64,000 nt of DNA from Megalonaias nervosa (taxonomy: Eukaryota > Mollusca > Bivalvia > Unionida > Unionidae): the NCBI GenBank assembly GCA_016617855.1, contig JAECUM010000792.1, positions 221,429 through 285,428 of the forward strand, written 5' to 3'. Under the pieces are notes generated by a model. The model was not told where the DNA came from and made no database searches. It saw only the letters and a list, made by a program, of their open reading frames with translations. The position numbers and the translations under genes were made by a program. Positions 1 through 12,386 of the stretch are shown piece by piece (the stretch's first letter is position 1; each line of letters starts with the position of its first letter).

Positions 1-1125
1 ATTTATATTCTTCTGGTCTACGGATTTCATTATCTCTAATTTATATCAACTGGCACACTATCAGCCGATCCTGGCAACCCGTTACATCTGTAACCTATTT
101 CCGAGGCACATATTCATTGGTTAAGCGTCTTGAAAGGTTTGTTATAAAATTTTCAGAGTGTACATCTAAGCTTACCTGATACACATCTATAATCATGAAA
201 AGAAACATCAATGTATTATCATTGTATCACGATCTCCGCCAATTTGGATTAGTATGAGAGGTTCTTATTTGGAGATTCTGCACCTCTGCATTTGCATTCA
301 TTCTCGCAATTGATAGGAAGAAACTGATAAGTAATTAGTGCATATGTTGTATGATAATATGATTGCAATACGGTTGTGTAGATGTATACAATTCATGCTT
401 TGATGCGACAATAGCGGTGCTCTGCATCAAGTGCATAACCGGCGTCTACATTAAGCAATTCAATATTTTGAGACTTAAATTATCATCAGATAGTTTAAAT
501 AAATTTGAGCTCATAAGATGTACTTAATTGTTTCATAGACAAGCCCTACAGTATTCAAATATTTATTGCTATGCAGATTATGTATTTACAATGTTTCGTT
601 GTATACCATGCAATCTGTATTGTTTACAACACAATACACAGCACAACATACAAGACACTGATTGGTTGCATGGTTTACCGTGCTTGCAGCGATTAGTTGA
701 TCTGTGCCACGTACTGTCCGATAAGGTTATAAATAGGTATGGGTGCCAAAATTCAAAGTGACCAAAAACCCAAAGTGTCAGGTTAGTACATTTTCGATCT
801 TTAAAAATAGCACATTAAAATATCAAATAAACAAGACTAACATATTTATTTCAAAAATGGATTGTAATAATTGTATAAGACCACACATGGCAGCATCCCC
901 TCCCTAATCCAGTTGACTGTATTAGAGATACGGAAAGGAGTTGTACGCAATATCAATAGCTCTTATTTATTTATTTTACAATTATTAAACATTCTTAAAT
1001 TGTTCTCGACTTTATATTGATGATATACCCCCTCCCAGTTCCCCTATGTTTTCCGTTTTCTAACACACCATTCTCCCTTCTTATGCACAACTATACATAG
1101 GACCTTTAAGGACCGATAGGGTACT
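1..1125. other. AT-rich intronic sequence, no gene seen
   Basis: This lies beyond the last recognised plexin exon on the minus strand, so it is probably the start of the next intron. I looked for a following second-PSI exon with a C-x2-C and CxWC pattern on the minus strand and found none. Short open frames here are AT-rich and look random. Confidence 0.5.
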
Positions 1126-1129
1126 TACA

Positions 1130-2200
1130 TTGGTATATATTGGTATACAAAATATTATATGACCCTACTCACGAATAACTGCGTGTGTATTTGCATATGA
1201 TAACGTATGATAACATCTTCACTACTAGGTATACACAATTTATATGATCCTACTCGTAAAGAAATGCATGTGTTTATGCATGATATCTTCACAGTTAGGT
1301 GTGTATTACTGATATACACAATTCTATATCATTTTACTCATGAATACATTCAGGGCCCTGGGCTGAGTGCACTAAAGTCCTCAATTATTATACTCACAGC
1401 CATCTCGCCTCTGTTCATTTCGGTTTGAACCTCGGGCTTGGCCAAAGTGGATATGTGCGAAAGGTTGCCAGTAGCTTCCTATAGGCCGGTGGTTCTTACC
1501 AGTGCTTTCCCAGGAACTTTCTTCACCAGTTATAGTGGCTACCATATAAATCCTATTATGTGCTGAAAAAAGGTCGTTAAACCCACAACAGTGCGAATAC
1601 ATGCATGGGTTATCTGCGTGATATGTTGACAGTTATTTGTATGTTACTAGTATACACAATGGTATATGATCTTATTCATAAATGCATGCATGTGTATCTG
1701 CATAAAATGTACACATGTGTGCGTTACTGGTATACACAAATGTATATGATTCTGCTGATGAATACATTCGGGCCTTATGTCTCCTAGTTGTCTTAACCTC
1801 TTGCAGAACACTGTCATCTAACCTCTGTCTGTTTGGGGAGAACCTTGGGCTCGGCCAATGTGGGTATGTGAGAAAGCTTGCCAGTATCCTCCAGTATGTC
1901 GGTGGTTCTTACATGGTTTTCCCTAGCTTCTTCCTCCACCAGTCATATTTGCCGCTATGTAAAGCCTAGTATATGTTGTTTACTTTACACCCACAAAAAC
2001 ATAATTGCATGCATGGATGGTCTGCATGGTATTTCACAGATGAGTGTGCATTACTGGTTTATTCAATGGTATATGATCCTCCGTATGAATACATGCATGA
2101 GTTATCTGTATAATATATTTACAGTTAGGTGTCTGTTACTGGTTTAAACAACGGTATGTCATCCTATTCATGAATACATGCACGTGTTTTCTGCATAATG
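1130..2200. repeat. Compound repeat: two copies of a SINE-like unit between short tandem units
   Basis: A unit with the words GGGCTTGGCCAA, GTGCGAAAGGTTGCCAG and CGGTGGTTCTTACC at about 1375-1600 recurs at about 1785-1995 with the same word order. Both copies sit between imperfect units of about 85 bp containing GGTATACACAA...TATATGATCC...ATGAATACATGCA (about 1130-1360, 1605-1775, 2005-2200). The long unit resembles tails of SINE-like repeats common in bivalve genomes, which is from memory. Short frames here are not genes. Confidence 0.6.
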
Positions 2201-2204
2201 TTGA

Positions 2205-2755
2205 ATTGGTCCTGTATGGTTTGCTTTGGAGACTTAAAGCCTTGGGATACAGTCATGTGCACCTTGCTATCTGAATTCTTGGAATGAAGTTATGGCTATT
2301 TGGGCTATTTGGGGTGTAGCTGTTAGTAGGAAAAATATAGAAACAAGGCTGCAGAGTTAGCCACAAGTGGCAGTCAAAATAGACCTGGAGTATATTGTGA
2401 TATATTACACATGTGAGCGGACAATTGGACTACCTTTGACACCTTCAAAATAATTTATGTTTCTGGACGAATAAACACACAAACAGGAGGAACAGGGTTG
2501 GACAATGAGAAGCACTCCAACTCGTCAAATCAGTATGGGTGTACATCCTCCTGCCACAGTTTTTGTATATGGTCGCTCCAGGACTAATATATTTTGCACC
2601 CATGTGTAAGAAACAGGTTATCTGTCATGCTTATAGCCCCTAATAAAACAATTTACTCAGCTGACCAGGGCTGTGGTTAGTATAAGGGCACATGTATGTT
2701 TTTTTAAGGTGACCTGATCAAAGAAAAATAAACCTGCTGACAGAAAGCTACTTAC
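2205..2755. other. Intronic sequence, no gene seen
   Basis: This stretch lies just downstream (minus strand) of the plexin exon at 2756-2846. A minus-strand frame at about 2470-2600 is reminiscent of decayed transposon sequence but has stops and no recognisable motif. Nothing else is supported. Confidence 0.4.
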
Positions 2756-2846
2756 GATATGTGAAGGCTGCAGTCAAAGAAGGTGAAGTTAGTGACCCAT
2801 AATTCCATCTCATCATCCAGCAGAGACAAACTCATCACTATATGAT
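2756..2846 (-). CDS. Plexin-like receptor, exon e (linker end and start of PSI-2)
   Basis: This 91-base exon has a TCTTCAG acceptor and a GTAAG donor on the minus strand. The open frame starts with two bases that complete the codon begun by the single G at the end of the exon at 22474-22624, and it ends with TC, a split serine codon. It reads MSLSLLDDEMELWV followed by TNFTFFDCSLHI. In plexins the linker before the second PSI domain ends in a strand with an F-F/Y-D/N-C-S motif, and that Cys is the first PSI-2 Cys. The next exon, with the rest of PSI-2, lies outside the window to the left. The other two frames have stops. The assignment rests on the motif, the correct phase and its place in the five-exon chain. 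The plexin class is not determined. Confidence 0.75.
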
Positions 2847-2879
2847 CTGAAGAAAAATCAGACAAGTTATAATCCTTAT

Positions 2880-3591
2880 TCTAACAAGAGCAACTGGGAA
2901 TACAATGTTTCATAAATCTTATTCTATCTAGAGAGACAACCTTAAATAATATGTCACATAAACCTTATTCTAACCAGAGAAACGTGGAATACTGATCGGA
3001 CTAGTAATTAGACAAGATCTGCGCCGTATTCAAAATAGGTTAACTTGGAAACTATCTCATGATAAGCCTTATTCTAAATAAGGAAATTTGGAACACTATG
3101 TCTCATACGCCTTATTTTTAGTAGGAAAACTTGGGGTAACAGGTCTCATAAGCTTTTCCAAACTCGGAACGCATGAAAACTGTAAATTATAAGACACCTT
3201 GTTCATACTAGGGTTACAAACATGATATGTTTTATAAGCCTTATTGTAACACGGATCAAATGACACACTGTGTCATAAGCTTTGTTCTAACAAGGGTATA
3301 ATGACATACTGTCTCACAAGCCTTATTTAAAATAGGGAAACTTGGAATATTGTGTCGCAGAAGCCTTGTTATATCTTGGGCAACATGGAATACAGTACTA
3401 TGTCTCATAAGCATTATTCTAACTAGAGACACTTGGAAACTGTCTCATAAACCTTATTCTAAGATTACATGGAACAATATATTGTATAAGTCTTGTTCTA
3501 ACGAGGGTAACATAAACAGCTATGTATAATAAACCTACTTACCAGGTAACATTGAATATTAGGTCTCATAAACATTAGGGGGACATGGAAT

Positions 3592-3638
<47 letters not shown>

Positions 3639-3690
3639 ACTTATTCTAACTGAGGTTACATGGAATACTATGTCACATCCATTTGTATAA
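2880..3690. repeat. Degenerate tandem repeat
   Basis: The words TCTCATAAGCCTTATTCTAAC and GGAAACTTGGAATACT recur about fifteen times with strong drift and a variable spacing of roughly 45-65 bp. No coding frame persists across the units, so I read it as an old minisatellite in the intron next to a plexin exon. Confidence 0.6.
3593..3635. repeat. (CT)n microsatellite
   Basis: An uninterrupted CT run inside the degenerate repeat. Confidence 0.95.
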
Positions 3691-3939
3691 CCAACTTTGC
3701 AAAATTATTTGATTTGGTTGTGATAACGTTTATTGAACTCATCCAAGATTTTAGTTGGCATAAGCATATATTCCAAGTTTGATCAAAGTAGGATCAGAAA
3801 TATGGACTCCTGAGTGGTGAGAGGATCAACCAGTCAGATGCAAGATGACCTCATTAGTATGTGGGGATCTTAATAGTCATCGAACTTATATAAGATCTTA
3901 ATGATCTTAATCACCTATGTTATATGATATACCATGTGC

Positions 3940-4260
3940 TCTCCCGCATAAGGCACATTCACTGTGTATGGGACATTTGTGTCATGGGATGTACCATATC
4001 AAACAGTGAATAAGGCAAATCGATGTCGTGAGATGTACCAGACCACTCAGTGTATAAGGCACACGAATGTCATGTGATGTACCATATCAGACACTATATC
4101 AGCCACAATATAAGGCATATTTGTGTCATGTGTAGCATATCAACCATTGTGCAAGGTTCATCCATGTCACGTGATGTACCATATCAACCAGTGTATAGAC
4201 ACAGTCATACCATAATAGCCCGTCTATGTCATGTGTAGCCAGACAACTGCTATATCAGGA
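3940..4260. repeat. Tandem repeat, period about 60 bp
   Basis: Repeated words ATAAGGCACA, GTCATGTGATGTACCATATCA and ACCAGTGTAT occur in order about five times. The 62-residue frame on the plus strand across it is a product of the repeat. Confidence 0.65.
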
Positions 4261-4269
4261 TGTGCTGGA

Positions 4270-7180
4270 CAAGTTCAATAGTTTCAGCTTGAAAATTCAA
4301 ATAACTTTCTACTATCAGCCAAATAGAGACGATCTTTCAAATGTAACATCAATTGTGATTGGTCAAAAAAAGCCTCAAGCTCAAAGTCAAGATCAACTCA
4401 ACCAAACAAGGTAATAGGAGAATTGTTTCCTTGGGAATGGAAAATCATATAAACTTTATTCTGGTCACTGATAAGAAAACATCCATCTAGATTAAATATT
4501 TGATTTAGAATGTAAATAACACTGATGCAGAAAAGTTAGAACCTATGGGCTCATAAGTCTTAAAGGTATTTATCAGCAGACGTGAGCAAATAATTAATTA
4601 ATGAAGGAGGCTGCAAATTGTAGGCAATCATATCATTTTTATTTCAATTCCATAGTTGTATGAATGGAGGAAGTACATCAGATACAGTAAATCGGCCATT
4701 ATATTTGTTTATCTTTCAAATGTTTCATTTTATGTCTCAGTGACTTTAATTATGAAACGAAATAGACAAGTCTAATTTATTCACATCTCCACACTTCCTA
4801 GAAGTACCTTGCAGTCGTTCTCAATAGAAAACTTAAACTAATGTTAATGTATGTTTCTCTGTAATCAATGTCTGATAATGTCATAAGTGCCTTAATGCAT
4901 GCCATCTGGCCATTTCAAATGACAGGAAGATCAACATCTGATAGAATGAGATTTCCCCATAAACATCCATTTAGAAAAAAAAACAATATATCAAAGTTTT
5001 CATAGTTAAACACTGATAAATATTGATTTACACTTGTTTTGTGGTGGCCATAGTTAATAGTAGAAATTTAATCATTTGTGTACACTGAATGGCTTTCAGG
5101 GCTCAGAGCACCAATTCCTATTCCATAGAACTTAATTTGAATATATTACAAAAATGTTAATGTGTTAAAAAGAATAATTTCTGCATTTGGTCCTCTATTT
5201 TTGATTTACTGGCTGATGGTTCTCTGGCTGTAATATAATTAGTGGTCTGATACTTCTATACCAGGATGCCTTCTTTCAAATTGCTTTAATCCCGATGTTA
5301 AGACTTTAAGAAGTCTTATTGTTAATATCAATGGGCATATGCTATTGTAGATCGTCATAATTTGAATATATTTGAAAGAACCTCAAATATGTATGATTTC
5401 TGTAAACTTTCATTGAGTTCCGTTATGAACTATTGGAGACGTAATGTGACATTTTTTCTGGTTTTAGCAACAGCAACGATATTTGATGGTGGATTAGCAA
5501 ATGTTTTATAACTATAAAATGTCGTCGTAAAAGAATCCTTTATTTTAAATTTATCCAAATTCGAAAAACCTATTTTTGTGAAGTCATTTTAAATGTTCTA
5601 CTATGCTGTTAAGATTGGGTAATCTAGAAGATAGATAAGCATAATTGCTACAATCGTGACAGATCTTGATGCTTAGAGTTTGAAATTAAGGAGTGAACCA
5701 TGATCTACAGGGCAAGGGTGATGATGGTATACGTTAGTCTGTAATGGATGAAAGAAATAAATAAAGGGCCTCCGACTGGTCACCTGCCTACCACTTGCCA
5801 CGTGCATGAGAAGTTAACCTGGAAATCAGGGTCAGTAGGATCCATTTTGTAGAAATGTTTTTTAGCAGGTAGAGGAAACTATATTTTGCAATGGGTCTGT
5901 GCTGCGTCCAGAAATATCAACCTGAGAATGCATGGAAACAAAGAAGGTTTTTGCCATTAGGCTATATGTGTCCTGTGAATCAAAGAGGAAAGGAAAGAAA
6001 AGGCTATGAATAGAAACGCGAAACAAACTCTTGAGAAATAGCAAGTTACGAATTTAGCTATGGCAAAAAGGGAGCAAATGGAAACTTTTCATAAACATTT
6101 TGTACATTATTACATCAGTCTGCGATCATGTTGTACATTAGGACACCTGTCTGAGCTATTGATAAATTACAGAGGGCTGTATCCATTTCCTACATGTATT
6201 TTAAACAGGCATGATAGTTGTTCTAACTCAGTTGCAACAGTAACGTTCATCAAATTTTGCATTTGCAACATTCTTACTCCGTATTTAACACCTCCGAGAG
6301 ATGAATGTTGTTAAAATGTTCAAACATACTTACCATATATAATTTGCCCCAAACAGGGTTCATTCTAGAACATGCAACTGCATGATTTACATCAATTTCT
6401 CAAACATCAAAGTGATAAATCAAATAAATGCAGTTAAAGTGTTTGTCTATGCCGTTAGTTTTTTCTTAAATCCCTGATTTTAGAAAATTCCATCTTTGTT
6501 TTCAGTGACTGTGATAATCCACTCCTCCCTCCAAGTTTCATCCCTAGAATAAATCCCGCCACCGTGCTATGAATGTATTATCTTGCTGTAAATGAAATTA
6601 TTATTTTTCCAAATCGCTACCAATAATTTATGTGCTCGGATCACAATAAATAATAAAGAAAATTAAATATTTTTCTATGTCAAGCAAAGAAATCAATACC
6701 CCAGCTTTATTTCCTTCTTAAATTACTCCTTAATATAAGAAAATGTTCCCTCCTCCAAAAACATCTAAGCTCTACAATCGAATTTGCTAAACTGCCAAAC
6801 TACATTATTAGAGCAAATAAAAAGATTATTTTTCTGATGTACATGCTGATACTTATGCAATATATTATTCATGATTACAAACAATTAGTACTGTACATTC
6901 ACACATCATTTGATCTATTAGTCTTTGGAAAGCTTTCAGAGCAGATTTAATAATAACAAAACTATTTTTTTTTCTAAATTTAAACAATGTCAATCTGAGA
7001 AAAGGTACAGCAATAACCGTCTCCTCTAATGTCTGCAAAAATGGAAAACTAGAACCATGTTTTAATTTGCATAATGTCAATCCGTGTAACTGGTACTAGA
7101 CTAACACTCTCTGTAATGGCTGCCATTTAGTGGGCAAATTAAGCAATACATTTGCTTGATATAGAGTTTGATCAGACAAG
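4270..7180. other. AT-rich intronic sequence, no gene seen
   Basis: This is the large intron between the plexin exons at 2.8 and 22.5 kb. The open frames at 5862-6044, 6060-6314 and 6865-7080 have no recognisable motif and AT-driven composition. The 3' LTR expected for the gypsy element to the right was not found here. Confidence 0.5.
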
Positions 7181-7185
7181 TCCAC

Positions 7186-8150
7186 AATTTAACTTATCAA
7201 AAGCCTCCCTGACATATTTCAGTCCAATCAAACGTGGATTTCTTGCTCAATACATTTGTCAGGGGTTCAGCAGTTATGGCAAATTTGGAACAAAATTTCC
7301 GATAGTATCCAGCTATTCCTAAAAATCGCATCCGTTGCTTTTTATCGATAGGCACAGGGAATTCAGAGATAGCCTCGACTTTGGCATCTATAGGTTTAAG
7401 TTTTCCATGTCCCACGATATGTCCTAAAATTGTTACACAAGCACGACAAAATTCTTTTTTCAATAAATTAATTGTCAAACTTGCTTCAGTGAGTCTGTCA
7501 AAGAATTTCCGAACTGTCGCTAAATGTTCTTTCCAGGCGTCGTCGTAGATGATGACATCATCGATGTAAGCATAACAGTTAACTACACCAAATGTTTCAT
7601 GTTAATTAAACGTGGAAAAGTACTTGGCGAGCCTTTCATCCCAAACGGCATCACTTTATATTGATAAAATCCATTTGGAGTCACGAATGCCGAAATTTCC
7701 TTTGCCCTTTCCGTTAGTGGAATTTGCCAAAATCCTTTCAGAAGTTCAAGTTTGGTGGCATACTTGACATTTCTAATTTTATCAATGCAGTCATCGATCC
7801 TGGTAATGAAAAAAATCTGTTTTATTCATACTGTTCACCTTTCTATAATCAGTGCACATGCAGAAATATTTTCTTGTTTCGGAACTCCATTCACTTTTAT
7901 TCGGCTCTATGAAAGCATTCTCCAGCAAATACTGAATTTCTTTTCTCAAGCATTCCTATTTGAGAGGGTTCATCCTGTACGGCTGTTGTTTCACAGGTGT
8001 GGAATTTACAATTTCAGGGTCATGGTAAATTTTGTTTGTTCTTGTAGGAACATCTGGAAATAAGTGCTCATATTCAAGTAATATATATTTAAGTTCATTC
8101 CTTTCTCGTTGTTGCAAATGTGGAAGTTTCTGGTCCAGATTATTCATAAT
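7186..8150 (-). pseudogene. Gypsy reverse transcriptase (broken)
   Basis: The N-terminal part at 8147-7956 has the segment LFPDVPTRTNKIYHD and then QPYRMNP, typical of the lead-in to gypsy reverse transcriptase. The catalytic YIDD motif is readable at 7557-7568 on the minus strand. The thumb/connection part at 7478-7197 has GHIVGHGKL and MRFLGIAGYYRKF, ending at a WTEICQ segment that normally leads into RNase H. The frame is interrupted between 7950 and 7480. The enzyme would copy element RNA into cDNA. Homology is lost just below 7186, so RNase H is missing. Its place after the integrase is the reverse of standard gypsy order. Confidence 0.85.
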
Positions 8151-8329
8151 TTCTGAATTCCGAAAATTTGTTTCTCCAAAATCAAGAGTCCGATTGCATT
8201 CCTTCGATTAAATCACCACTTAGTTGGATAGGTACAACTAAACTAATTGCACGATTAACCTGGCTATCTCTCTCAACATACTCCTTTAACACATTTATGT
8301 AGGAAAGTTGTTTTTGTTATCGCCTCCCA

Positions 8330-9772
8330 CGAGTATTTATGATTTAATTTAAATCATTTACATTCTTTTCAACTGCATAAGGACCATAATACTTGGCCTG
8401 AAGAGGATTTTGTAATATGGGCAACAGCACCAGAACTCTATCACCAGGCTGAAATCTCCTTTAATTTGTATCATACTTTAATTTTATTTTTCACTGAGTA
8501 GAGTGCAGATTAGTTCTTGCAACCTCACAAGCCTTTGGCAACTTGAAACTGGAAACATACTCGAGAAAATTGATTTCGGTATCTTCATTAGAAAGACGCT
8601 TTTCTTTTAACAACTTCAATACTCCACGCACAGTCTGTCCAAACATTAGTTCAAAGGGACTGAATCCTAAAGATTCTTAAACTGATTCCCTAAAAGCAAA
8701 TAATAGTAAAATAATGCCTTCATCCCAATCTTTGCCTGTATCGATACAATATGAGCGAATCATATTTTTCAAAGTTTGATGAAATCTTTCTAAAGCCCCT
8801 TGGCTCTCAGGGTGATAAGCAGAAAATTTGATTTGTTGAATGCCTAATTCGTACAAAACTTGCTGAAATATTCCAGACATAAAATTTGATCCTTGATCAG
8901 AATAAAGAGATTTGGGAAGGCCAAACTGAGTGAAAAAACTTTATCAAAGCATGTACTGTTGTTTAAGTTGTAATATTCCTCAAAGGAATTGCCTCTGGGA
9001 ATTTTGTTGACGCACACAATATGGTCAACAAGTGTTGGTTGCCTGACTTGGTGTTAGGTAAGCGACCAACACAGTCTACCATTATTCTGCTTAATGGTTT
9101 GTCAAATGCATAAATAAGTTACAGATGAGCCTTAGGTATCTTCTGATTTGGTTTTCTTATCATTTGCCAAGTATGAAAAGATCTACAGTATTTACAAACA
9201 TCACTTTAAATTTTTGGCCAAGAAAAGTGATTCAAGATCTTGTGATACGTCTTATTAATCCTAAATCACCAGCCAAAGGAGTTTCATGGGCCAGACTAGA
9301 ATTTCCTCTCTTTATGATTTTGGAACTACACTTTGACAGTTCACTGACCACTCGTCACCAGCAAGTACCTCGGGAGGTTTCCATTTTCTCATAAGAATCC
9401 CATTTTTAATGAAATAACAAACAGATACTTCTGTGACTTCAGTTTCACTAATGGCCCTTTGAATTAAACAGGAGATCTCAGGATCTTTTTCTTGTTCGAC
9501 GCGAAGTGATTGTCGTTTGTAACCCTGATTAGAGTAAAGAGAATGAGTAGGTAAAAGAGGATCACTGTGATAAATACCCTTTGATTGATCTAAACAAGGA
9601 GTGAAAGTGACCTCATCAAAAGCCTGACCAATACATGTGACAGGTAAAGGAATGTTTTCCTGATCAACATCATTCTCAAGAGCTTTCTTTGCCATAGCTC
9701 TTGTAACTGCACAAGATGGGTATAAATCAGGGAATTCTTTTTCAATAGGACCGATTGTCTGATCCGAAACAA
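8330..9772 (-). pseudogene. Gypsy integrase (broken)
   Basis: The N-terminal part (9695-9312) has VCYFIKNGILMRKWKPPE and DEWSVNCQSVVPKS, the usual segment before the zinc-binding domain. The zinc finger region near 9250-9150 is damaged: the GHLG-type motif reads GDLG. The core keeps acidic positions in IMVDCVG, in SDQGSN near 8890, and in the clear ORF at 8880-8677 with SAYHPESQGALERFHQTLK. The C-terminal part (8680-8330) ends in LKEYVERDSQ and runs directly towards the reverse transcriptase. Stops and shifts break the frame several times. This domain joins cDNA to host DNA. The ALERFHQTLK block is close to that of Gmr1-like elements. Confidence 0.85.
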
Positions 9773-9914
9773 GGTTTGTCAGTTACAAGTGGATTTTAAC
9801 GACAACCTTTTCCAGCTAGTCACTGCCTTTTAAAAAATGAATGCCCTCAATGGGTAGATAAGTCACTCACTATTCCGACTGTCATGGGTCCTGAGAATAA
9901 ATCTGATGATAAAT

Positions 9915-10166
9915 TTACACAATAGAGCGGAACAATAACAAATCGCACTCTACTACCTGAATAAGAACACTCTCATTAGAACAGGACTTCTCAGGAAAAG
10001 TCAAAGTATCTGATAATAGAAGAATCTGAGAAGCCCCTGTATCCCTTAAAATTTTAATAGGGACAGGACTGGCTGAATCACACTTGAGCGTTATAGAACC
10101 CTTTGACATGAATGGTTCATAATTCTCCATGTTAAAATCAGACTGTTTTTTTTTTAGTTCCAACAA
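9915..10166 (-). pseudogene. Gypsy aspartic protease region
   Basis: This 83-residue minus-strand frame contains ILRDTGASQILL, a retropepsin active site of the D-T-G-A type, preceded by a basic stretch and a strand (ITLKCDSASPVPIKI). It lies between the gag zinc knuckle and the integrase, as expected for the maturation protease that cuts the polyprotein. The frame is shorter than a full retropepsin and the flap region is not evident. Confidence 0.75.
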
Positions 10167-11640
10167 ATGTATTGCATTGACCTCCTAGAAATAAGAACAT
10201 TTGGAATCTTGATTCTGTTGCTTATTTTTCGATTTGTACAATCAGAAATAACGTGTCCTTTTTTCTTGCAATAGGTACACGTAGGAAGAGATAAGGATCT
10301 CTGATCAAGATTATCAGAAACTTGTTTTCCAAAGGTTGTCAGATTGAAATTTGGAAGGGCCAGTATTAGACTGAAATACTTTTGTTTACCAGAATACTGC
10401 TGAGTGGAAGACTTACTCACAAAAGAAATTTTATGAGCAATGAAATATTCGTCAGCAGTACGAGGAGCATTTTCTAAAGTTTGGACCTTTTGCTCATCAA
10501 AGTAAGTCTTAACGTCACTATGGACGCAATTTTTGAATTCTTCAAGCAATACGAGTTGTCTCAGATTTTTGTAATCTTGATCAACTTTCTTGGCTAAGCA
10601 CTACCTATCAAAGAACTGCTCTGTTTCTCTTGTAAATTCGACATGAGTTTGCCCAGCATTTTATAGTTCCTTAATTTTTGCCGATAAGCCTCAGGGACTA
10701 ACTCACAACCCTTTAAGATGTATGCCCTAACCAGATTATAGTCAGCACACTGCTGTACTGACAGGGATGAATAGATGTCTCGGGCTTTGTCAAAAAGTAC
10801 ACTCTGTAATAATAGAGTCCAATGCTCGTTTGGCCATTTCGAATTTTCAGCAACTTTTCAGAATGAGGAAAATATTTGTCTACTTCTTTCTCTCTACAAG
10901 GGGGCACTAATCAAATATTCTTAGTAACATCAAAACTTGAATTTGTATTTGAAGTGGGAATGTGCTTTTCACTTGCCAACTATAATTATCTCAATCTAAA
11001 TTGGTATCCTTTTCTTCATTCTCTCTTTCGCTCTGCAATTCTAGCTGCATTTGCATTTGTTTCTCTTTTTCTCTGTAACTGCATTTGTTTCTCTCTCCTC
11101 TATCTCCAACTGCATTTGCATTTGTTCTCTCTGTCCTCTTTCTCCAACAGAATTTGTTTTTCTTCTTTCTGAAACTGCATTTGTGTCTCTCCCTCCTCTC
11201 TCTCCAACAGCATTTGTTTTTCTTCTTTGTGTAACTGCATTTGTTTCTCTCTCTCTCTCTCTCTTCTCTTTCTCCAACAGCATTTGTTTTTATTCTTTAT
11301 GAAGTTCAAACTTTCTTAACTCTAATTCCATCTTGTATTTTAATTTCAATTCCTTTATTTTTATTTTAGAGTCTGATACAGACTTATTAATCCCAAACAC
11401 TTTTATCCTAAACATTCTTTTCCACAAAATATTGGACCGAAATATTTTTTTATGTCTTTTTTTTTTTCGTTAAAGAAGCTTTTGCCTCAGAATGATCATA
11501 TTTTCTAACAAGCTGAATCAATTCATCTCTTTCCAAGAAGTCTAACTGCTCCTGGGTAGGATTTGAAATAAAGATCTCCACTTTTGATGACACTGTAGAA
11601 AAAGCTTGTTGATTTCATTACAGATTTCTAAAATGTAAAA
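10154..11640 (-). pseudogene. Gypsy gag (broken)
   Basis: The best part is the frame at 10549-10154. It has a charged helical segment (EEFKNCVHSDVKTYFDEQK) and then a CCHC zinc knuckle, CTYCKKKGHVISDC, near 10290-10240, which binds element RNA. Further upstream, 10900-10700 holds the KEVDKYFPHSEKL helix of the capsid-like domain. The 11300-11030 part is a low-complexity run of Arg/Glu/Gln-rich coiled-coil repeats, which read on the plus strand as CTCT-rich sequence. Several frames are needed, so this gag is not functional. The open frames on both strands in 11041-11309 are products of the low complexity. Confidence 0.75.
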
Positions 11641-11724
11641 ACATACTTGGGATTTAGGTTCCGAAACTAAGGGAATTTAAATTTCAAAAACAAAAGTTTT
11701 CTCAAATATTTTAGCAAAATTCGT

Positions 11725-11739
11725 ATCCCGGACGAGCCC
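11725..11739 (-). other. Primer binding site, tRNA-Pro type
   Basis: On the minus strand the sequence reads GGGCTCGTCCGGGAT, nine bases after the LTR end at 11749. It equals 15 bases of the proline-tRNA primer binding site known from many retroviruses and gypsy elements. Its position right after the LTR supports the element orientation and the LTR boundary. Confidence 0.8.
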
Positions 11740-11748
11740 GAGGTTCTC

Positions 11749-12386
11749 TGTTACGAGTATATGCTCTTAAAAGAAGTAACGGAAAAGAGTGAAGACAACA
11801 AGTTTTGTAAAATTTAACAAATAATTTATTTCCCCAGAACACAAAGTGAAAAATAAAAAAAAAACAACTTACGGTACTGCGAACTAAATCCATAAATATT
11901 CCAAGAATTAAAGGCAAAGGTCCTGGTAATAACAAGTCCTGAATGAAACTCAATTCAAGACCCAAAGAGATCCAATATTAAAGGCTAAGTCCTAATATGT
12001 CAACAGTTTCCTGTTGAATCACAGAACCTTTGCATTCCCAGAGAAAATAATCACTTGAATTCAATAATTTGAAGAAATTAAATTCATCCCAAACTGGTCA
12101 CAACATAATACAACTTAAAATGCTAGATGTTAAAGCACAACTGGTAAAATTCTCACAGTCAAAAGATAATATAGTTCTCTGCTTGACCCCAGGTCACAAA
12201 TTAGCATTTTCTAAAAACAAACATTACCTAATGGAAAATAACCTTCTAAAATGACCTTAGCGAGCTTTTTTTACTTACTACACAATAACCTATGCAATTC
12301 ACGTGGGAATCTCCAAAATCCTGACCCTGATGAACATATTTACCACGTTTTGTTTACCTGAATAATATTTCGGTTAATAAGCTCAT
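11749..12386 (-). repeat. 5' LTR of the gypsy element, first part
   Basis: It begins TGTTACGAG (plus-strand reading) and shares the words AAAGAGTGAAG, CAACAAG, TTTGTAAA and AATAATTTATTTCCC with the solo LTR at 25139. It is interrupted at 12386/12387 by a solo LTR of a related family and resumes at 13306. Both parts together are about 840 bases. The plus-strand frame at 12069-12254 is not a gene. Confidence 0.75.

Noticed and set aside
2470..2620. Minus-strand text that looks like transposase end
   Set aside because: Too short and broken. No diagnostic motif.
11041..11309. Arg/Glu-rich and Ser/Phe-rich frames on both strands
   Set aside because: Low-complexity part of the gypsy gag. No independent gene.
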